A stretch of DNA of 64,000 bases from Lethocerus indicus (lineage: Eukaryota; Arthropoda; Insecta; Hemiptera; Belostomatidae): positions 3,286,001 to 3,350,000 of the forward strand of contig JACDQD010000105.1 of NCBI GenBank assembly GCA_019843655.1, given 5' to 3'. Made by a program: the position numbers and the translations under genes. Below, in pieces: positions 1 to 11,990 of this stretch; positions within the stretch are counted from its first letter, which is position 1, and the number at the start of each line of letters is the position of its first letter. The notes under the pieces are model-generated. The model had not been told where the DNA came from. It saw nothing but the letters and a program-made list of their open reading frames with translations, and ran no database searches.

Positions 1-280
1 GTAGTTGAACTAGTAGAAATTAAGCTGAATACACTATGTGTTTTAATAGTCTTACAAATTACTCAAGTATTAAAATATATTATAATTGACCTTAGTAGAT
101 GATTATTAAATGTATTATTGTAATGCATTATTTAAAAGTCCAAGTGACAATTACAGTGTAGTCAGGATATCCAAAGTGCCAAAAGTGACTAACACCGCTA
201 CTGAAGAGGCCGAAACCGGTCTAGCCAAAGACCAAACCAGCGAGATGAAACAGAAACACACGAAATCTACAGTGTCATAA
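1..280 (+). mobile_element. Foldback element copy 1, central part and right arm
   Basis: The sequence from the window edge to about 280 matches the dispersed foldback family: the AT-rich centre (TTTTAATAGTCTT, TAAAATATATTATAA), then AAGTGACAATTACAGTGTAG, GCCGAAACCGGTCTAG, and the CACGAAATCTAC end motif. The left arm, if present, lies outside the window. Relative to other copies it lacks the block containing TGTCTTACATTTTAGTATTA. Confidence 0.8.
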
Positions 281-3200
281 AGGTTATGGAAACAGAAATC
301 GTGAGTCGGGAAATATTGTAGACTGCTGGCTGTATGTGAGTTTTTTGTGCGATGCCACGGTAAAAACGCGTCCTTCAGCCCGAATATTCGGACTACGTTC
401 GCTTAAAGTTTTATATTATCAACTTAGGTTTAGATCACGCATAATGCGCAGGGCGCGAGTCTTAAATACTGGAGAACTGAAGTTTTAGAGAATTCAAGAG
501 GTTTAATTTGACGATAATAAAATTCAGATGATTGGTTTTAGCAGTAACTTCGGAATTGTGAGGCGAATCGTTCGGATTGACAACGCCGCTGAATTAGGTA
601 ACTATTCTGGCATGAATACCCCCCCTGGAGGTATAAAATTTAACCCACGAATTCTTGTCTTGTTCATTCCTTTGTTCGTTCTGAGTAAGCGAAGGCGAAA
701 CGAAATTAACGTAGTTTCTAAGAAAAACGGTAAGTGCGGCAATCCCGGCTTCACCTCGATCCACCCCACACCCCCTCCCCCTGAAGGTTATACAACGTTA
801 AAATCAACTTCGCTTCTCGGCGGAGAAAATTGAGAGAAAGAAGAGGGGTAGAAGGGGAGGGGGTTGCGCTGGGAGGGATTTTCCCCGAGTTATTCTCGAA
901 TTGATCTGGTGTTGATGAAACGGCCATGAAAAGAAGGATCACAGCCGCCGTTATATTAAAAGGGTGGAAGACGGCTCCCCTCCCCCTCCCCTACCGCCCG
1001 CCCTTCTAATTTTGTCGGCCCTTCTTTTGTATGTTATGAAAATCTGTCTTCTTATTCTTCTCCGCTCGGTGGGCGAAGCCGGCTCTCCAAATAAATATTT
1101 ACTAGCGCGGAATAATCCACCTTTATTAGAGCCACTCTCGGCTAAAACAACTCTCTATATCGCCCCGCCCGCCGCCCCCAATCTCTTTTCCCAAAGAGCC
1201 GGTCTCCGGTCCCCTACCGCCCCCATAATACTTAGACTCGTTTCCCCGCCACTGGTTTCTGCCCTCATTTCGACAGATAATTCAGTGAGGAGTCGTCGCC
1301 AGGTATATGTAGGTAAAGGACCGTCATTTTCCGTCTCTAACTCCGATTTTATGTTAATTAGTACTGTTGTTGAATTCACAAATCAGAACTATTTGCCGAC
1401 CTCAGAGAGAGACCTCGGAAAAATTCGCAGGAATGGTTTTTTTTTCACTTTCTCCGGACATGTGGATTAAGCTACTTCCCGAAGAACGTTCAGTAATTAT
1501 AATCAATTCGGAACCTTCACTTCAAACGATATGTCGAGAAAGAAACTTAAAATGAATGACACGTTTGTAATAGTGTGGACTAATGAGTTACCAATTAATA
1601 ATTTGGTAACCTAAAAAAATATATCCTTTGCGTGTGGGTCAGTTGAAAGAAACTTTTATGGTTAACAGGTATAACTAAATTGGCAGTAAGGTAGGCGCGT
1701 GTGTGATATAGTGATCAATTCAAATTTCGAATTTCTTTAGCTATAAAGAGCTGCGGCAAATACCTATGTTTCGATAGCAATATTCGTTGTCCACGAAGCG
1801 AATAGGGCCGTATTTCTTCATATAGCCGTCTTGTTTGAAGCCCGGTGTAGCGGGCCCCGTCCAACCGAATAAACCGAAAGTTCGAAACGCGTATAAACAC
1901 GCAGGATCCGCCCAATTGCTCCCGTCGTGTATAAATCACGTTTTAAACGCTGTGCGGATCGACTCTAGACGGCGTCTCCGGGAACTCCTCGATATTATTA
2001 AACGGTGGCCGCCCCCCCCCCGTCCTATAGCACGACACGCTCTGCAGGAGCTGGATACGGGCCAAACTGACAACTCTGTGCCGCCTTCTCCCTTTGTCCC
2101 GCACCTGCCCTCCAGCCCTCTATTAGCAACTGTCTTCGCCAACGAGCGGACAACAGTGTCCGGCCCTCGCTCTCCGACCGCGAAAAAAAAATAATAAAAA
2201 AAAAATCTATTATATAACGGACCGGCGAGAACTCTCGGCACCGGTCGGGCGGATTTATTACGGCTCGGCTGCGGTAAAAATGATATCCGAACGCAATTAG
2301 GCGTGCCACGTGCGCCTCTCTCTCTCTTTTTCGCCCCCGTTAATTACCCGCCCCCTCATCACCACCGCCACCCCCACCCGTCTCTCGGAAAATTCCTGGG
2401 AAAACACCCCCAACGCCTGTTCTCATTTCTCTCGATCCCGCCGACCACCTGGTAAAGTACTAATTGGCCTCCGCCAAGCGTACCGCAGCTACTCTTGACT
2501 CTAATAATACGAGTTGAAATAATAAAAATAATCTATTTCTATTAACCCGCAACGTATTGATTATAAGGCGTACATCGTCTATTCCGATATTTCCGTTGAT
2601 CATTCGTTATTGGAGTTCTTTCCCGATAACAATCATTGTATATGGTTCTTTTAAATTTTGGTTTATCGTTATTATTTGAATTAAAAAAGTAATTGCGATT
2701 CATAACATTTTCTTAAAATATCACCTGCGCACACTTAAAAAACGATTAGTATATTAGCCATGTATAATTTTTTAAATCGATTGAAATATATTATAATTCG
2801 AACCCTTGTTGGCAGTTAATCGTATTTATTAATTTATATGGAGTACCTATGTGTTTTGAAGTTGATTCTAAACATTTTATCTAGCAACTTGTATATTTCA
2901 TCCCCAGTTCTATTTCAGAATATTTCCTTCTTATATGAGGGGACGGGGGATGCTCTTATTTACTTGTGTATCAGTACCTTTCCGAATTCGAACCCAGTCC
3001 GTGTCGGAGGTAGGATTTACCTTAATTGAGCGGGAGCGGTGGGACTCGTCTAAAGTGGGTAGTTGTATTGATTTATGCGAGACGCTTCCTTATATAATTA
3101 AATGAATAAATACAATCGGCGGAGGTTGGGTCGAGTAGGGCCGGTATAATTGCCGGTGTAGCCCCTCACCGCCCTGTGACTAACAGCGAGGACCCGCTCT

Positions 3201-3364
3201 GCATATTTACCCGAATCCATTATTGGCCCCCGCTACCACCGCCGCCCCTCTAACCACTACCCTTATCATTTTACCCAACCCCCGACAACGTCCACAGCAC
3301 TATACGCTAAGGGGAAAAGTATCAATTTCAGCGGAGGCGGCGGCTACTCGTGCTTGTTGTCAAA

Positions 3365-3560
3365 TAAAGGTCCTGTCTGTGGTCACTTGTGGACACATTA
3401 TCTCATCCTTTCCCTAATAAGCATTGGGGATCTAGTTATTCTACAGTCATATATAGCGGAATATGTATTTATTTAGCCTAAAGGTCCTATTTTTTGACAC
3501 TTGTGGTAATATTTTCCAAAATCTGTACTAGGGGTCTTGTTATTCCACCGCATTGTTAGA
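3365..3560. repeat. Diverged tandem duplication, unit about 105-114 bp
   Basis: TAAAGGTCCT recurs at 3365 and 3479, each followed by a CACTTGTGG motif. GGGGATCTAGTTATTC at 3426 matches GGGGTCTTGTTATTCC at 3531. Order and spacing are kept, so this is an old local duplication. Confidence 0.5.
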
Positions 3561-5345
3561 GTATCTATTTTTGTTTTTTCTTTAACTTTTAGCCAGGATT
3601 TTCTTTTTTATATAATTCCATTCACATGCCCGATTAGCAGAGTCAGATTGATTCAAGTGATATTATTGCTAGTGTCTACTAGTGGACGCCGTCTCCGAAA
3701 ATGGCCGGTCGAAGAATGCAGCGGGAGAATTAGCAATACGGCGCTTTTGTCCGTGCAATAATGCAAACAGGGCGGCTCCCCTTCAAAAACGGGAAGACAA
3801 TAATACTCCCCCTCCCCCGCGGCCACGAATAACTCTACGTTCTACGTCTAAACCGTAGTTATGCTGTTGACCGACTCTCGACCTCGCTGCAGTTCCGCGA
3901 ATAGAACTACGAAATTGTATACCCCAATAAAGAATGTTTCATTTAATAGACTGTCTCCGAACCGACTGGATATATTACTTTTAACGATAGAATACTGCAC
4001 TTATACCCTGCTCCGCTAAATATATTTCTCAAATCGAAGAAGTAATCATTATAATCCAAATAAAAGTAATTGTGTTATCGAAAATATTCGATAAGTAAGC
4101 AGGGGCAGTGTTCGGACAATTCCGTGATTTTCTCCGATCTTTGCTGGTGAAATACTTTCTGGGTCTACTTTGTATAATTGTTGCAGCATTTGAGACTGTT
4201 TTACAATATTTCCTTCCGGTGGTAGGATAGTAGAACTAATTTTTGGCCGTCCGCCATGGGATAGAATATTTTTTTAATCGACTATTAAAGTATTCCTGAG
4301 GTGTATAGCAGAGTGTTGGATGTAGAGAGGGGTCGTCGTGGGTTTGGTGTTATATACTACCTGAGGGATAGAGGGAGAGTGTGCAGGTGATGCTGGTTTC
4401 AGGTAGGGTGGGGTGCAGCTAATGTTTCTCCCAGTAGGGCAGGGCGGGGCGCTGTTATTGAATGGGGCCACGACCTGGCTTATATTGTAGAGAGGATTAG
4501 TTGCTCTTGTTTTAAGGCCGAAATCGTATTGTTTCGCGGGGGTTTGTGTGTTAGTGTAGTGGGGGGGAGGGGGGTAGATTGAAATTATTGCAAGCCTCCC
4601 CCACCCGGCCGCCCCCTCGAGGGTTTAAAAGGGTGGCAAGGGCCTCTATTTATCTGACCCTTGGGGTCCCCCGGGATGAGAATAAGGAACATTTTGCGGC
4701 TTAGGCGCAGATTTCTTCTGGCGCTGAATTACCGCGCGAAGATGAAAAAATTTTCTCTTAGAATTTTTTTTCCTTCTCCATCTGAACGGACCGGCGCCAT
4801 TAAAACGTCGGGCTACGAGGGCCTAATAGCGGACGCGTTTAAAAAGTGATATATTACACCTGCAAGGGATTCCTCCCCTACCTTGGGGGAGGATTTTATG
4901 CTGCGCAGCAATTAATGTCCTTAGCCACGATAAATAATATTCTTTAGCTACCGTGTAAATTACCCGCTCGTATATATTTTCGACCGGTCGCGATTGATAA
5001 TTGTGTGATAGTAGGCTGTATTTTTACGGCCCGTTTTTCAAAAGACTGAATAACTACTTCTGTGATATCGTTTTTTTTTATTAACCAGTTATTGAATTTC
5101 GAAGTCCACGATTTATTCTTACAATTATGTACATCCGAGATGATATTACACTTGCTGAACATAATACTGGAGTACGCTGTATACCGTTGTAGTACTTTAT
5201 TATTTATGCAAACGTACATGCTATAGGTAGGCACAATTCTTTTGCATAATACAGTGTTATGTCACAGTGTAGGTTACGTAACAGTTTTAACCCCAGTTTC
5301 TGTATTAAGCCAGCCCAATTTTGTATTTTTACGCTATTCGTTTTT

Positions 5346-5374
5346 CAATTTTTTTGTTCTGTTCTCTGTTTCAG
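5346..5374 (+). promoter_or_regulatory. Polypyrimidine tract and 3' splice site of the Rbp6 exon
   Basis: A nearly unbroken T/C tract ends in TTTCAG at 5374, immediately before the Musashi-type exon. It is the strongest acceptor I noticed on the plus strand and supports the exon start at 5375. The matching donor is GTAAGTACC at 5417. Confidence 0.85.
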
Positions 5375-5416
5375 ATCGATCCCAAAGTAGCATTTCCCAG
5401 GAGGGCGCATCCCAAA
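5375..5416 (+). CDS. Rbp6: Internal exon of Musashi-family RNA-binding protein Rbp6
   Basis: This 42-nt exon reads IDPKVAFPRRAHPK in phase 0. It is the conserved linker joining RRM1 to RRM2 in Musashi-type proteins, which bind UAG-containing RNA and control translation of target mRNAs. Seen directly: a T-rich tract (5346-5371) ending in CAG just before the exon, 14 open codons, then a GTAAGT donor at 5417. From family knowledge, this linker follows the RRM1 end (..DGKK) and precedes MVTRTKKIFVGG of RRM2, and a separate short exon for it also occurs in vertebrate Msi genes. Drosophila Msi itself has a different linker as I recall it, so Rbp6 is the better name. The upstream RRM1 exon and downstream RRM2 exon were not found in the window, so this is one exon between long introns. 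Fourteen residues cannot fully exclude another Musashi paralogue. Confidence 0.88.
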
Positions 5417-8400
5417 GTAAGTACCGACTGGTTTTGTTGCAACTCCGGTCAAAATCTGGCAATTGGCGCCAACGCCGATATAATGCACGCGAAATCTGCT
5501 TCTTCCGCTTAAGAAATCCTCCCTGAAGAGGGGCCGTTCTTAAGAGGGCGGCCGCGGCCATATACGACACGAACCGCCGTACGCATAATGCATAATGCAT
5601 GCTGTTGCGCTTCCGGACGGGGGGCGCGAGCACCGACTTCTGGGACGTGCGCGCGCCCCGTATTTTTTGTTTTTCTGTCCTGTTTGTTTTTTTTTCTTTC
5701 TTGTACGCGTTTTATTACGGAGCCCGCCGGGTTCCACTGTGCATTATGCGCATCCTTTATGGCATGATCTGTCCCCCAGGTGCACGCTCCTACATTTTAA
5801 AATTTCATTTCACCGTGCTACTAAAGCTAGACGTGAACGGTAGAAAATTTATAATTGAACTCGCGTATTCATTGCACAGTTCCGATCATTCCCGTTCCGC
5901 GTAGAAGAATTCAGAATCACATGGTACTTTAGAACAACTAAAAGGTAATTAGGTTGTCGATTCTATAAAAGAAATTTGGACCGTAATTTATATTTATATA
6001 TACTTTTGGAAGATTATAACAGTCTAATAGTATTATAACAGTAATATTTGGGTAGTTCAAGAGGCAGGGAATTTTGAATGGTTACTCTTTAGCTTTGTAT
6101 TTAGCTATAATAACGAGTTTTTATGGATAACTAAATAATGTTGTTCGCGGAACAGCCAAAGAACAAGTTATTATTGTAATTTTAAAGGGATATATCGCTG
6201 CTTTGGTCCGTCGATAGACCTGGTTTCAGCATAGCGCCTTCCATCTACGCGATCTTGAACTTTTATTTTGCTTTCAAACTAAATGAATGTATTTATACCC
6301 ACGATTGAGTGAGATAAATTAGTTCAGAAGTTACTGAGCCTATATTGAGATCAAATGTTAGTACGTGCTGACCTAAAGAGACAATGACCGAAAAGAAACT
6401 AAACTGTATTTTGACTTAATGGATCGATATTGATCTAATAAAATAGAAATAAGTTCCCAGTCCGCCGCCCCGTATTCGCATTTACACGTTGTCAAGCGCC
6501 TTTACGACGGCGCGATTTATAAGCAGCGTCCAGAATTCCCTTCGTCAATTCTCCGTCGGGGCTTCATTGATCGTTCCGGCCTAATTAAATCAATAAGTCG
6601 AAGCTGCACAGATTCGGTCGGTGATCAAAGGTAAGAATTTTCCGTCGGTTTGTGAGCGCAAATGTACAGTCGCCGCCCCCCAATCGGATTTCGGGCATCA
6701 ATCAGGCATGAACCGGTTTGATGGGCGGGGGGCGGGGGTAATTTTAAAGCCAACCGTTTGTCCCGTGGCCGCCAGACTGTCACCGGCGGCCCGGTTCGTT
6801 AGGCCTAGCTTCGTTAGTTAGGCCACCCAATACGGCGGTGCATATATTAGGCCCGTTTAAGAGTATTAGGCCGTTGCTGAAACGACGCGGGATTTTCCTT
6901 ACTTGACTTGTGCGCTTACGGACCAGGGAATATTGGAATAAGGAATGTTTACACTTCTTGTCGTATAGAAGCTTTTCCCATACTATATCTCGCAAAAAAA
7001 ATTCTAAATTCGGTCATTCTTTAGAAGAAAATGAGAAAACTGTTGATATCGTTGCTGATTTTTATTATCCCAATTTTTATTATTGAAATTATTATCCCAA
7101 GGCCTGTATTGTACTACCCCGTGTAGATTGTAAATGCTGAAATTCTCGGTACTGCCTCCGGAGTTTCTAAGTCGTGTACTCTTTTAGCCGCAGTAGACGT
7201 CATGTGGGTTGGGTGGCTTATTGTCCGTCTCATCGGGCGGATTATTAAGCGGGGACGCTCGGGCCCGAGCGCGTTGAACGCCGCAACATCCTCTAATGAA
7301 AAAGTAAAACCGAATGGACTCTTTGAAGGAGGAGGGATGGGATACCCGCCCTCCGCCCCCTCGGGCGGTCGTGGAGAGATTGCCACTTGAACCCTCCACC
7401 ATCCACGGGTTTTACATTTAAGAACTGGGGCTTTAGCGGCCCTTTCCCTTTGAACATCGACCGGGCGGTACAATTTCAAGAAAATGAAATGGTCGTAGAC
7501 TCTCCGACCGTGCTTCCCTCTCTCACTCTCTTCCGGCTTGAAAAATTAAACGCTCCGCTTCCCACCCCGGCTCGTGTTTTTGATTAAGAAGATATCAATT
7601 GCGTCTCGCTGAATCTGATTTACAAACTGTGTTTTACTCCCGGTTTTTCGTTCGCACGATTGTGTTATTAACTAATGCCGTTTTTGGAACAGTCGTTCGG
7701 GATCAACTGTATCGATAGAAATTCGTTAATTAATAAAAAGTTTTATATGCGATAATAATTAACGAACCGTTACAGATTTAAACCTCGAAATCGCGGCATT
7801 TCTCCGTAGTCAATATTTTCAAGTACAAACAGCACTGTAACATACACAATTGGGTAGTTAAATGAAGAACAGAATGTTGTAGGTCAAAAAATATAAATTA
7901 TGATGAAATTTCACTCTATCTACAAAGTGTTGTTTATGTACTGATTGTAGAGATTATTTGTAGAGAGAGGTAATTTGTTACTATTACTATCAGCTCGGGT
8001 CGATACATCTTCCTAGTATGAATAAACATATAATTCTGAAAGGCCGTACAGAATTATCGATATTTAAAACTTTATTAAAACATTTTCTATAATATAAATC
8101 AGGACTGCCTTTGCCCCACATTTGGGCTAATATTTCTCTCAAATCGTACCGAACGAATTTCTAAATTGGTTTCACTATTGAATTAATATTAAATTATGGA
8201 AGTGGAACACTATTAAATCGATAAATATCTTGAAAACCAATTCGAATCTAGGTCTGTTGTTACGTTTGAATTCGGTATTGAAATGATGCCCTATCAAGAC
8301 GCTGTATCGGATTGTCGCGTTCTTACTCATTTCCTGCACTTATTTTATTCCTAGGCTCGATAGGAAGATCCTTCAAAAGAGAATAGAGATAGAGAGAATT

Positions 8401-8951
8401 CAGGCCAATTTACGAATGTCTCTTTATGAGATATTGATAACTTCTGTAGCAAAAAGGGGCAAGAAGTACTCAATATATAACAAAAATAGGTAATAAATAA
8501 GACATAATCAAAAACTTCATATTTTCGTGTCCACGTCGATTACTGTAACTTCTTGTGCCCATATTTAACACTAGTTGGTTACATAACAATTGTTTTTAAT
8601 CCTTTGTTCTCTTAGAATTGGCTAGTAGGAATCCCAATTTGGGGAGGAAGGGAAATCGACAAAGAAACGGTTGTTTGATAGAAAAGTAAGAGGGATGCGG
8701 CGAGAGGGGGATGAAAACGACAATTTGTACCTGGGGGCGGACAACACCGCAAGAACCGAAAGGGTGGACTCCGCTAGAAAATTATTTAATCCCTACCACG
8801 CCGATTATTTTTAGCCGAACATTTTTAGAAATCAACCACGCTGAAGCATGTTGACCGAAACTTATCAGAATTTTGTCGTACTGAAATTAATTATAGCGAC
8901 AACAACGTCGTCTGGGTTTCCATTCTCGTGCATTGCACAACATTAAAGTTA
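5417..8951 (+). other. Start of the giant Rbp6 intron
   Basis: Follows the GTAAGT donor. A GC-rich part (5470-5780) contains the palindromic GCATAATGCAT-type repeats. From about 5900 to 8930 the sequence is mostly AT-rich, with one GC-rich part (6460-6840) and another at 7190-7580. No exon or repeat family was recognised. Confidence 0.55.
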
Positions 8952-8982
<31 letters not shown>

Positions 8983-8983
8983 C
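8952..8983. repeat. CT microsatellite
   Basis: About 32 bp of CT repeat with one CCC interruption, ending in CCGGGG. Confidence 0.95.
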
Positions 8984-9130
8984 GGGGCTCAATATTATTG
9001 AGGAACAATTTACATTGGGCGTGGGGGGGGGGTGGAGGGCCCGGATAATTGGTATTACCGCAGTGAACGAGAGAGATAGGTCGTGCGAGGTTTCAACATT
9101 AATCAGGATAAATTCAAATTGGCGGCGGCC

Positions 9131-9189
9131 AGAAGAGAGGAGGAGGAGGAGGGGCAGGATGAGGATGAGGACGAGGAGGAGGCGGAGGG
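9131..9189. repeat. Purine-only AGG/GAG tract
   Basis: Nearly pure purine repeat (AGG, GAG, GATGAG units) over about 59 bp. It accounts for the arginine-rich spurious frame here. Confidence 0.9.
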
Positions 9190-10839
9190 TTCATTAAATT
9201 GCGTACGCGTTGCAATTTAGCCCCCAACCGCCCAATATCTGATGGCGCGGCAAACCTAAATTGGTTCAACGTCGCCGGTTCCGCTAAACTCGCCTATTGT
9301 CCCCCTGCTTTTCACCCCCAACCGACAACTCTTCGGCAAAATAGAGCCACTTTTTCGCTATTTAACCCGCTCTATTTCCATCAAATCAATTGCTTATCCA
9401 ATAGTGCAATCTATAGCGCGATTAATTTACGTTGCAAAATAAAAGTAATACTTTGCGTATTTGTTTAGAGAAAATCCATACCGAGGGTTATTCTGCAAGA
9501 TAGGATAGGAACAGTTTCGAGTAACGTTGATTTTAAATGCTTGAGCATATATTGGAGAAAATAGCGCTCTTTCCATAGAAATTCAATCATATATAATGTA
9601 TCACTTATAAAGTAACGAATATTATAAACACTTCCTGACATATAGAAACACAATAAAAGAATCCATCGTATATAAAGGATCAATTATTATTGCAATCTCC
9701 ATTCATTAGCGTAAATGTTATTAATAAATTAATAACTTTTCACTTACAATCAAAAACTGTACTGTACAGATTCGCAATTTATATATATTTTTTAATTTTT
9801 AATAAACAACGACGTCACGAACTGTTTTACGGTGATTTTATATAGTAGGCGATTATACGGCGGTAAATTGCGCCCGGCATTTATTTATGCGCCAAAGTGC
9901 GGCAAACCCGCAACACGCGTTCGGCGGATTTAGTATCACTTAGCGCCGTAGCATATTATCAAAGTGTTGAAAACTCAATTTCGTTTAATTCAGCGCGCGG
10001 TTTATCATTATTTTTTTCCTGAAACTTTGCTTATGAAAAACGTACTTAGAGAGAATAAGATATTTGGGTTTTATAACTTTTATCCGTAATAATTAAATCC
10101 ACCTCCCCCGGCGTTGTCTCCACGAAATCTGCGCTCGGATTTTCTGGGACCGTACATATTTCTGTTATAAAAATTAATGTAGAACAATAAATTACAGGAT
10201 TTTATACCATTCTTTATGCCTGTTTTATACGGTCGGATATAAATTTTATTTTATATTTACAACAGTTGTCTGTTAATCTGAAATGGTTACGCTATCCTAC
10301 CGGAAGTTAGGAATAATATCGTTTTAATGTTTCGCAGTTCAATTTTAGAACTAATTTTTGTAATATAACGATATCAACTCCACGTTGTACGGATGTCTGC
10401 TTCCTGGCGTGTACACCACCTGCGTACTTCCTGCGTTGTGCTTTTAATTTGTTTTTTTCAACGGGCTTAATTATCCAAACGAGTTATTCGCGTGGCAGTT
10501 TTGAAAAATTCTCTCCACCTCCGCTTACCCAGGGCGGTTTTCACTTTCAAGAACGGTCTTCAATCAAAATCAAATTCGACCAATTAATACATATATATAC
10601 CCCGGCCTCGGGGAGTGGGGGGAGTTTCCTCCGTTACCGTCGCCATTAATTACGATACTCTCCCGCACATGGTGTTGAAGCTGGCGCTGTGAGGGGTGGC
10701 GGGAGTGCGGGGGGTGTGTTCTTGAAGCTTCGCTTGATTAAGTGTTTCCCCGCGTCACGCCTAAACGCTAGCTTAGTTTGTTCCCGACGATACAGTTTAG
10801 GATATTTTTATTTCTTGCGATCATCCTTTCGGCCCGTAT
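9190..10839 (+). other. Intron sequence, no recognisable content
   Basis: AT-rich intronic DNA (mainly 9440-10440) without exon-like splice pairs, long repeats or coding similarity that I can support. Confidence 0.5.
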
Positions 10840-10939
10840 AGTCTTTTCCTAGACCGGTTTCGGCCGCTTCAGCGGGTCGAATCTATCGGTAGCCCGTGCG
10901 GATTGGATTACTGCAGAAACCGGTCTAGCAACGAGGAGG
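10840..10939. mobile_element. Foldback element copy 2, miniature inverted remnant
   Basis: Only the terminal modules remain. CTAGACCGGTTTC (10849-10861), in a GTCTTTTCCTAGACCGG context, faces GAAACCGGTCTAG (10916-10928), a perfect 13-bp inverted pair separated by 54 bp. Flanking TCGGCCGCTTCAG and the following AACGAGGAGG match the same arms in longer copies. It is either an internal-deletion derivative or a chimera of two ends. Confidence 0.6.
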
Positions 10940-11461
10940 TATTTCAAAATTCATTCCATTCTATAAGGTTTATCCCGATTTCTCAGCGTCTCCAGACACA
11001 GAGCGTAAAGAAAACTTTATTAAAAGATTTCATTATTTTCCGTTAATGCCTCGGCACTTGCCAGGGGTTTGGTTTAGTGTTGTAATTGTTGCGCAGTTAA
11101 AGGTAGCGAGCTTATGACCCCTGAGATTCGGAGCGGACGGTATAAATTATTATCTGTCAGAGCGAATAACGAAATTAAATTGGAAAGTTCCTAACAGGAG
11201 TTAATTCCGCGGAGGCCTCGTCATTTCCCCCAAGACGCCTCCGCTTCGTCGGCCTAATTCCGCCCCTCCCCCCTCCGCCCTCCTTCACCAATTCTTGATT
11301 CGAGTTGAAAGGATAAAGGACAGAGAATTTGGGCAAACGCGTAGACGGACGCGTTAAGATATTTAGAGCATAGTATGCTCTTTAGATGACCAGAAACTAT
11401 CAAATCGATTATTTGATTTATGTCCATAGAAACTAGTTTCATGTGCCAACCTCAAATTATC
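10940..11461 (+). other. Intron sequence between foldback remnant and Jockey-like copy
   Basis: Nothing recognised apart from a C-rich stretch at 11222-11285. Confidence 0.5.
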
Positions 11462-11990
11462 TCGTGGAATCCCCATACCCGACTGAAAAGAACAGATCTA
11501 AATCGCAAATTTGGACTGTTGAGACATCTTTTGAAAAGGACATCAAAACTTACAATAGTCAACAAACTGACAATATATAAAGCCGTACTAAAACCGACAC
11601 GGACGTACGGAATAGAACTATGGGGTTCCGCCAAGAAATCCAACATCGCTCGCATCCGAACATTCCAGTAAAAAGTGCTTCGTACCAATCTTAATGCCCC
11701 CCGGTATGTTTCTAACTGAACAATCCATAATGACTTCAACATATCAACAGTCGACGAAGTCGCAAAATCACGCTTCCTTAAATTCCATTCCCGCCTCTCT
11801 CCACATCCAAATCCACTCGTTCAGTCCCTTTCCTCTTCTACCCATCCATTATCCCCCCCCGCGTCGGCTTAAACGCCACTGTCCCAGAGACTTTCTATAG
11901 GCCGGATAGAGGTCAAACGTACCATCACTGGATGGCAAAAACACCTCAACATCGGTCCGACAATTGTAGTCCGACTACAAATTGTATTTT
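11462..11990 (+). mobile_element. Decayed 5'-truncated Jockey-like LINE, reverse transcriptase C-terminus
   Basis: Translation from about 11462 gives SWNPHTRLKRTDLNRKFGLL, then NKLTIYKAVLKP, TYGIELWGSAKKSNIA, and FLKFHSRLSPHPNPLVQSL. This is the thumb and C-terminal block of Jockey-clade reverse transcriptases. The frame has stops at 11669-11671 and near 11712, and a +1 shift close to the C-run at about 11850, after which PPRRLKRHCPRDFL finishes at 11900. The upstream reverse-transcriptase core and endonuclease are missing, the usual result of incomplete reverse transcription. The 3' end is not sharp; similarity to the second copy's trailer seems to continue to about 11990. It is a dead copy inside the Rbp6 intron. 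Confidence 0.85.

Larger units (their letters stand above)
281..5374 (+). other. Intron sequence upstream of the Rbp6 exon
   Basis: No coding exon was recognised; in particular no RRM1 motifs such as GFGFVTF. The sequence alternates AT-rich stretches with C-rich runs (about 763-786, 974-1003, 2010-2021, 3226-3295), an A-rich run (2183-2207), and a G-rich run (4559-4576). A diverged tandem duplication lies at 3365-3560 and is listed separately. Confidence 0.6.

Noticed and set aside
6205..6235. TGGTCCGTCGATAGACCTGG, resembling the foldback core
   Set aside because: Similarity covers about 25 bp only with several mismatches, so chance is likely.
6611..6629. CAG acceptor, 19 bp, then GTAAGA donor
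   Set aside because: No pyrimidine tract before the AG, and the length shifts the frame relative to the Rbp6 exon.
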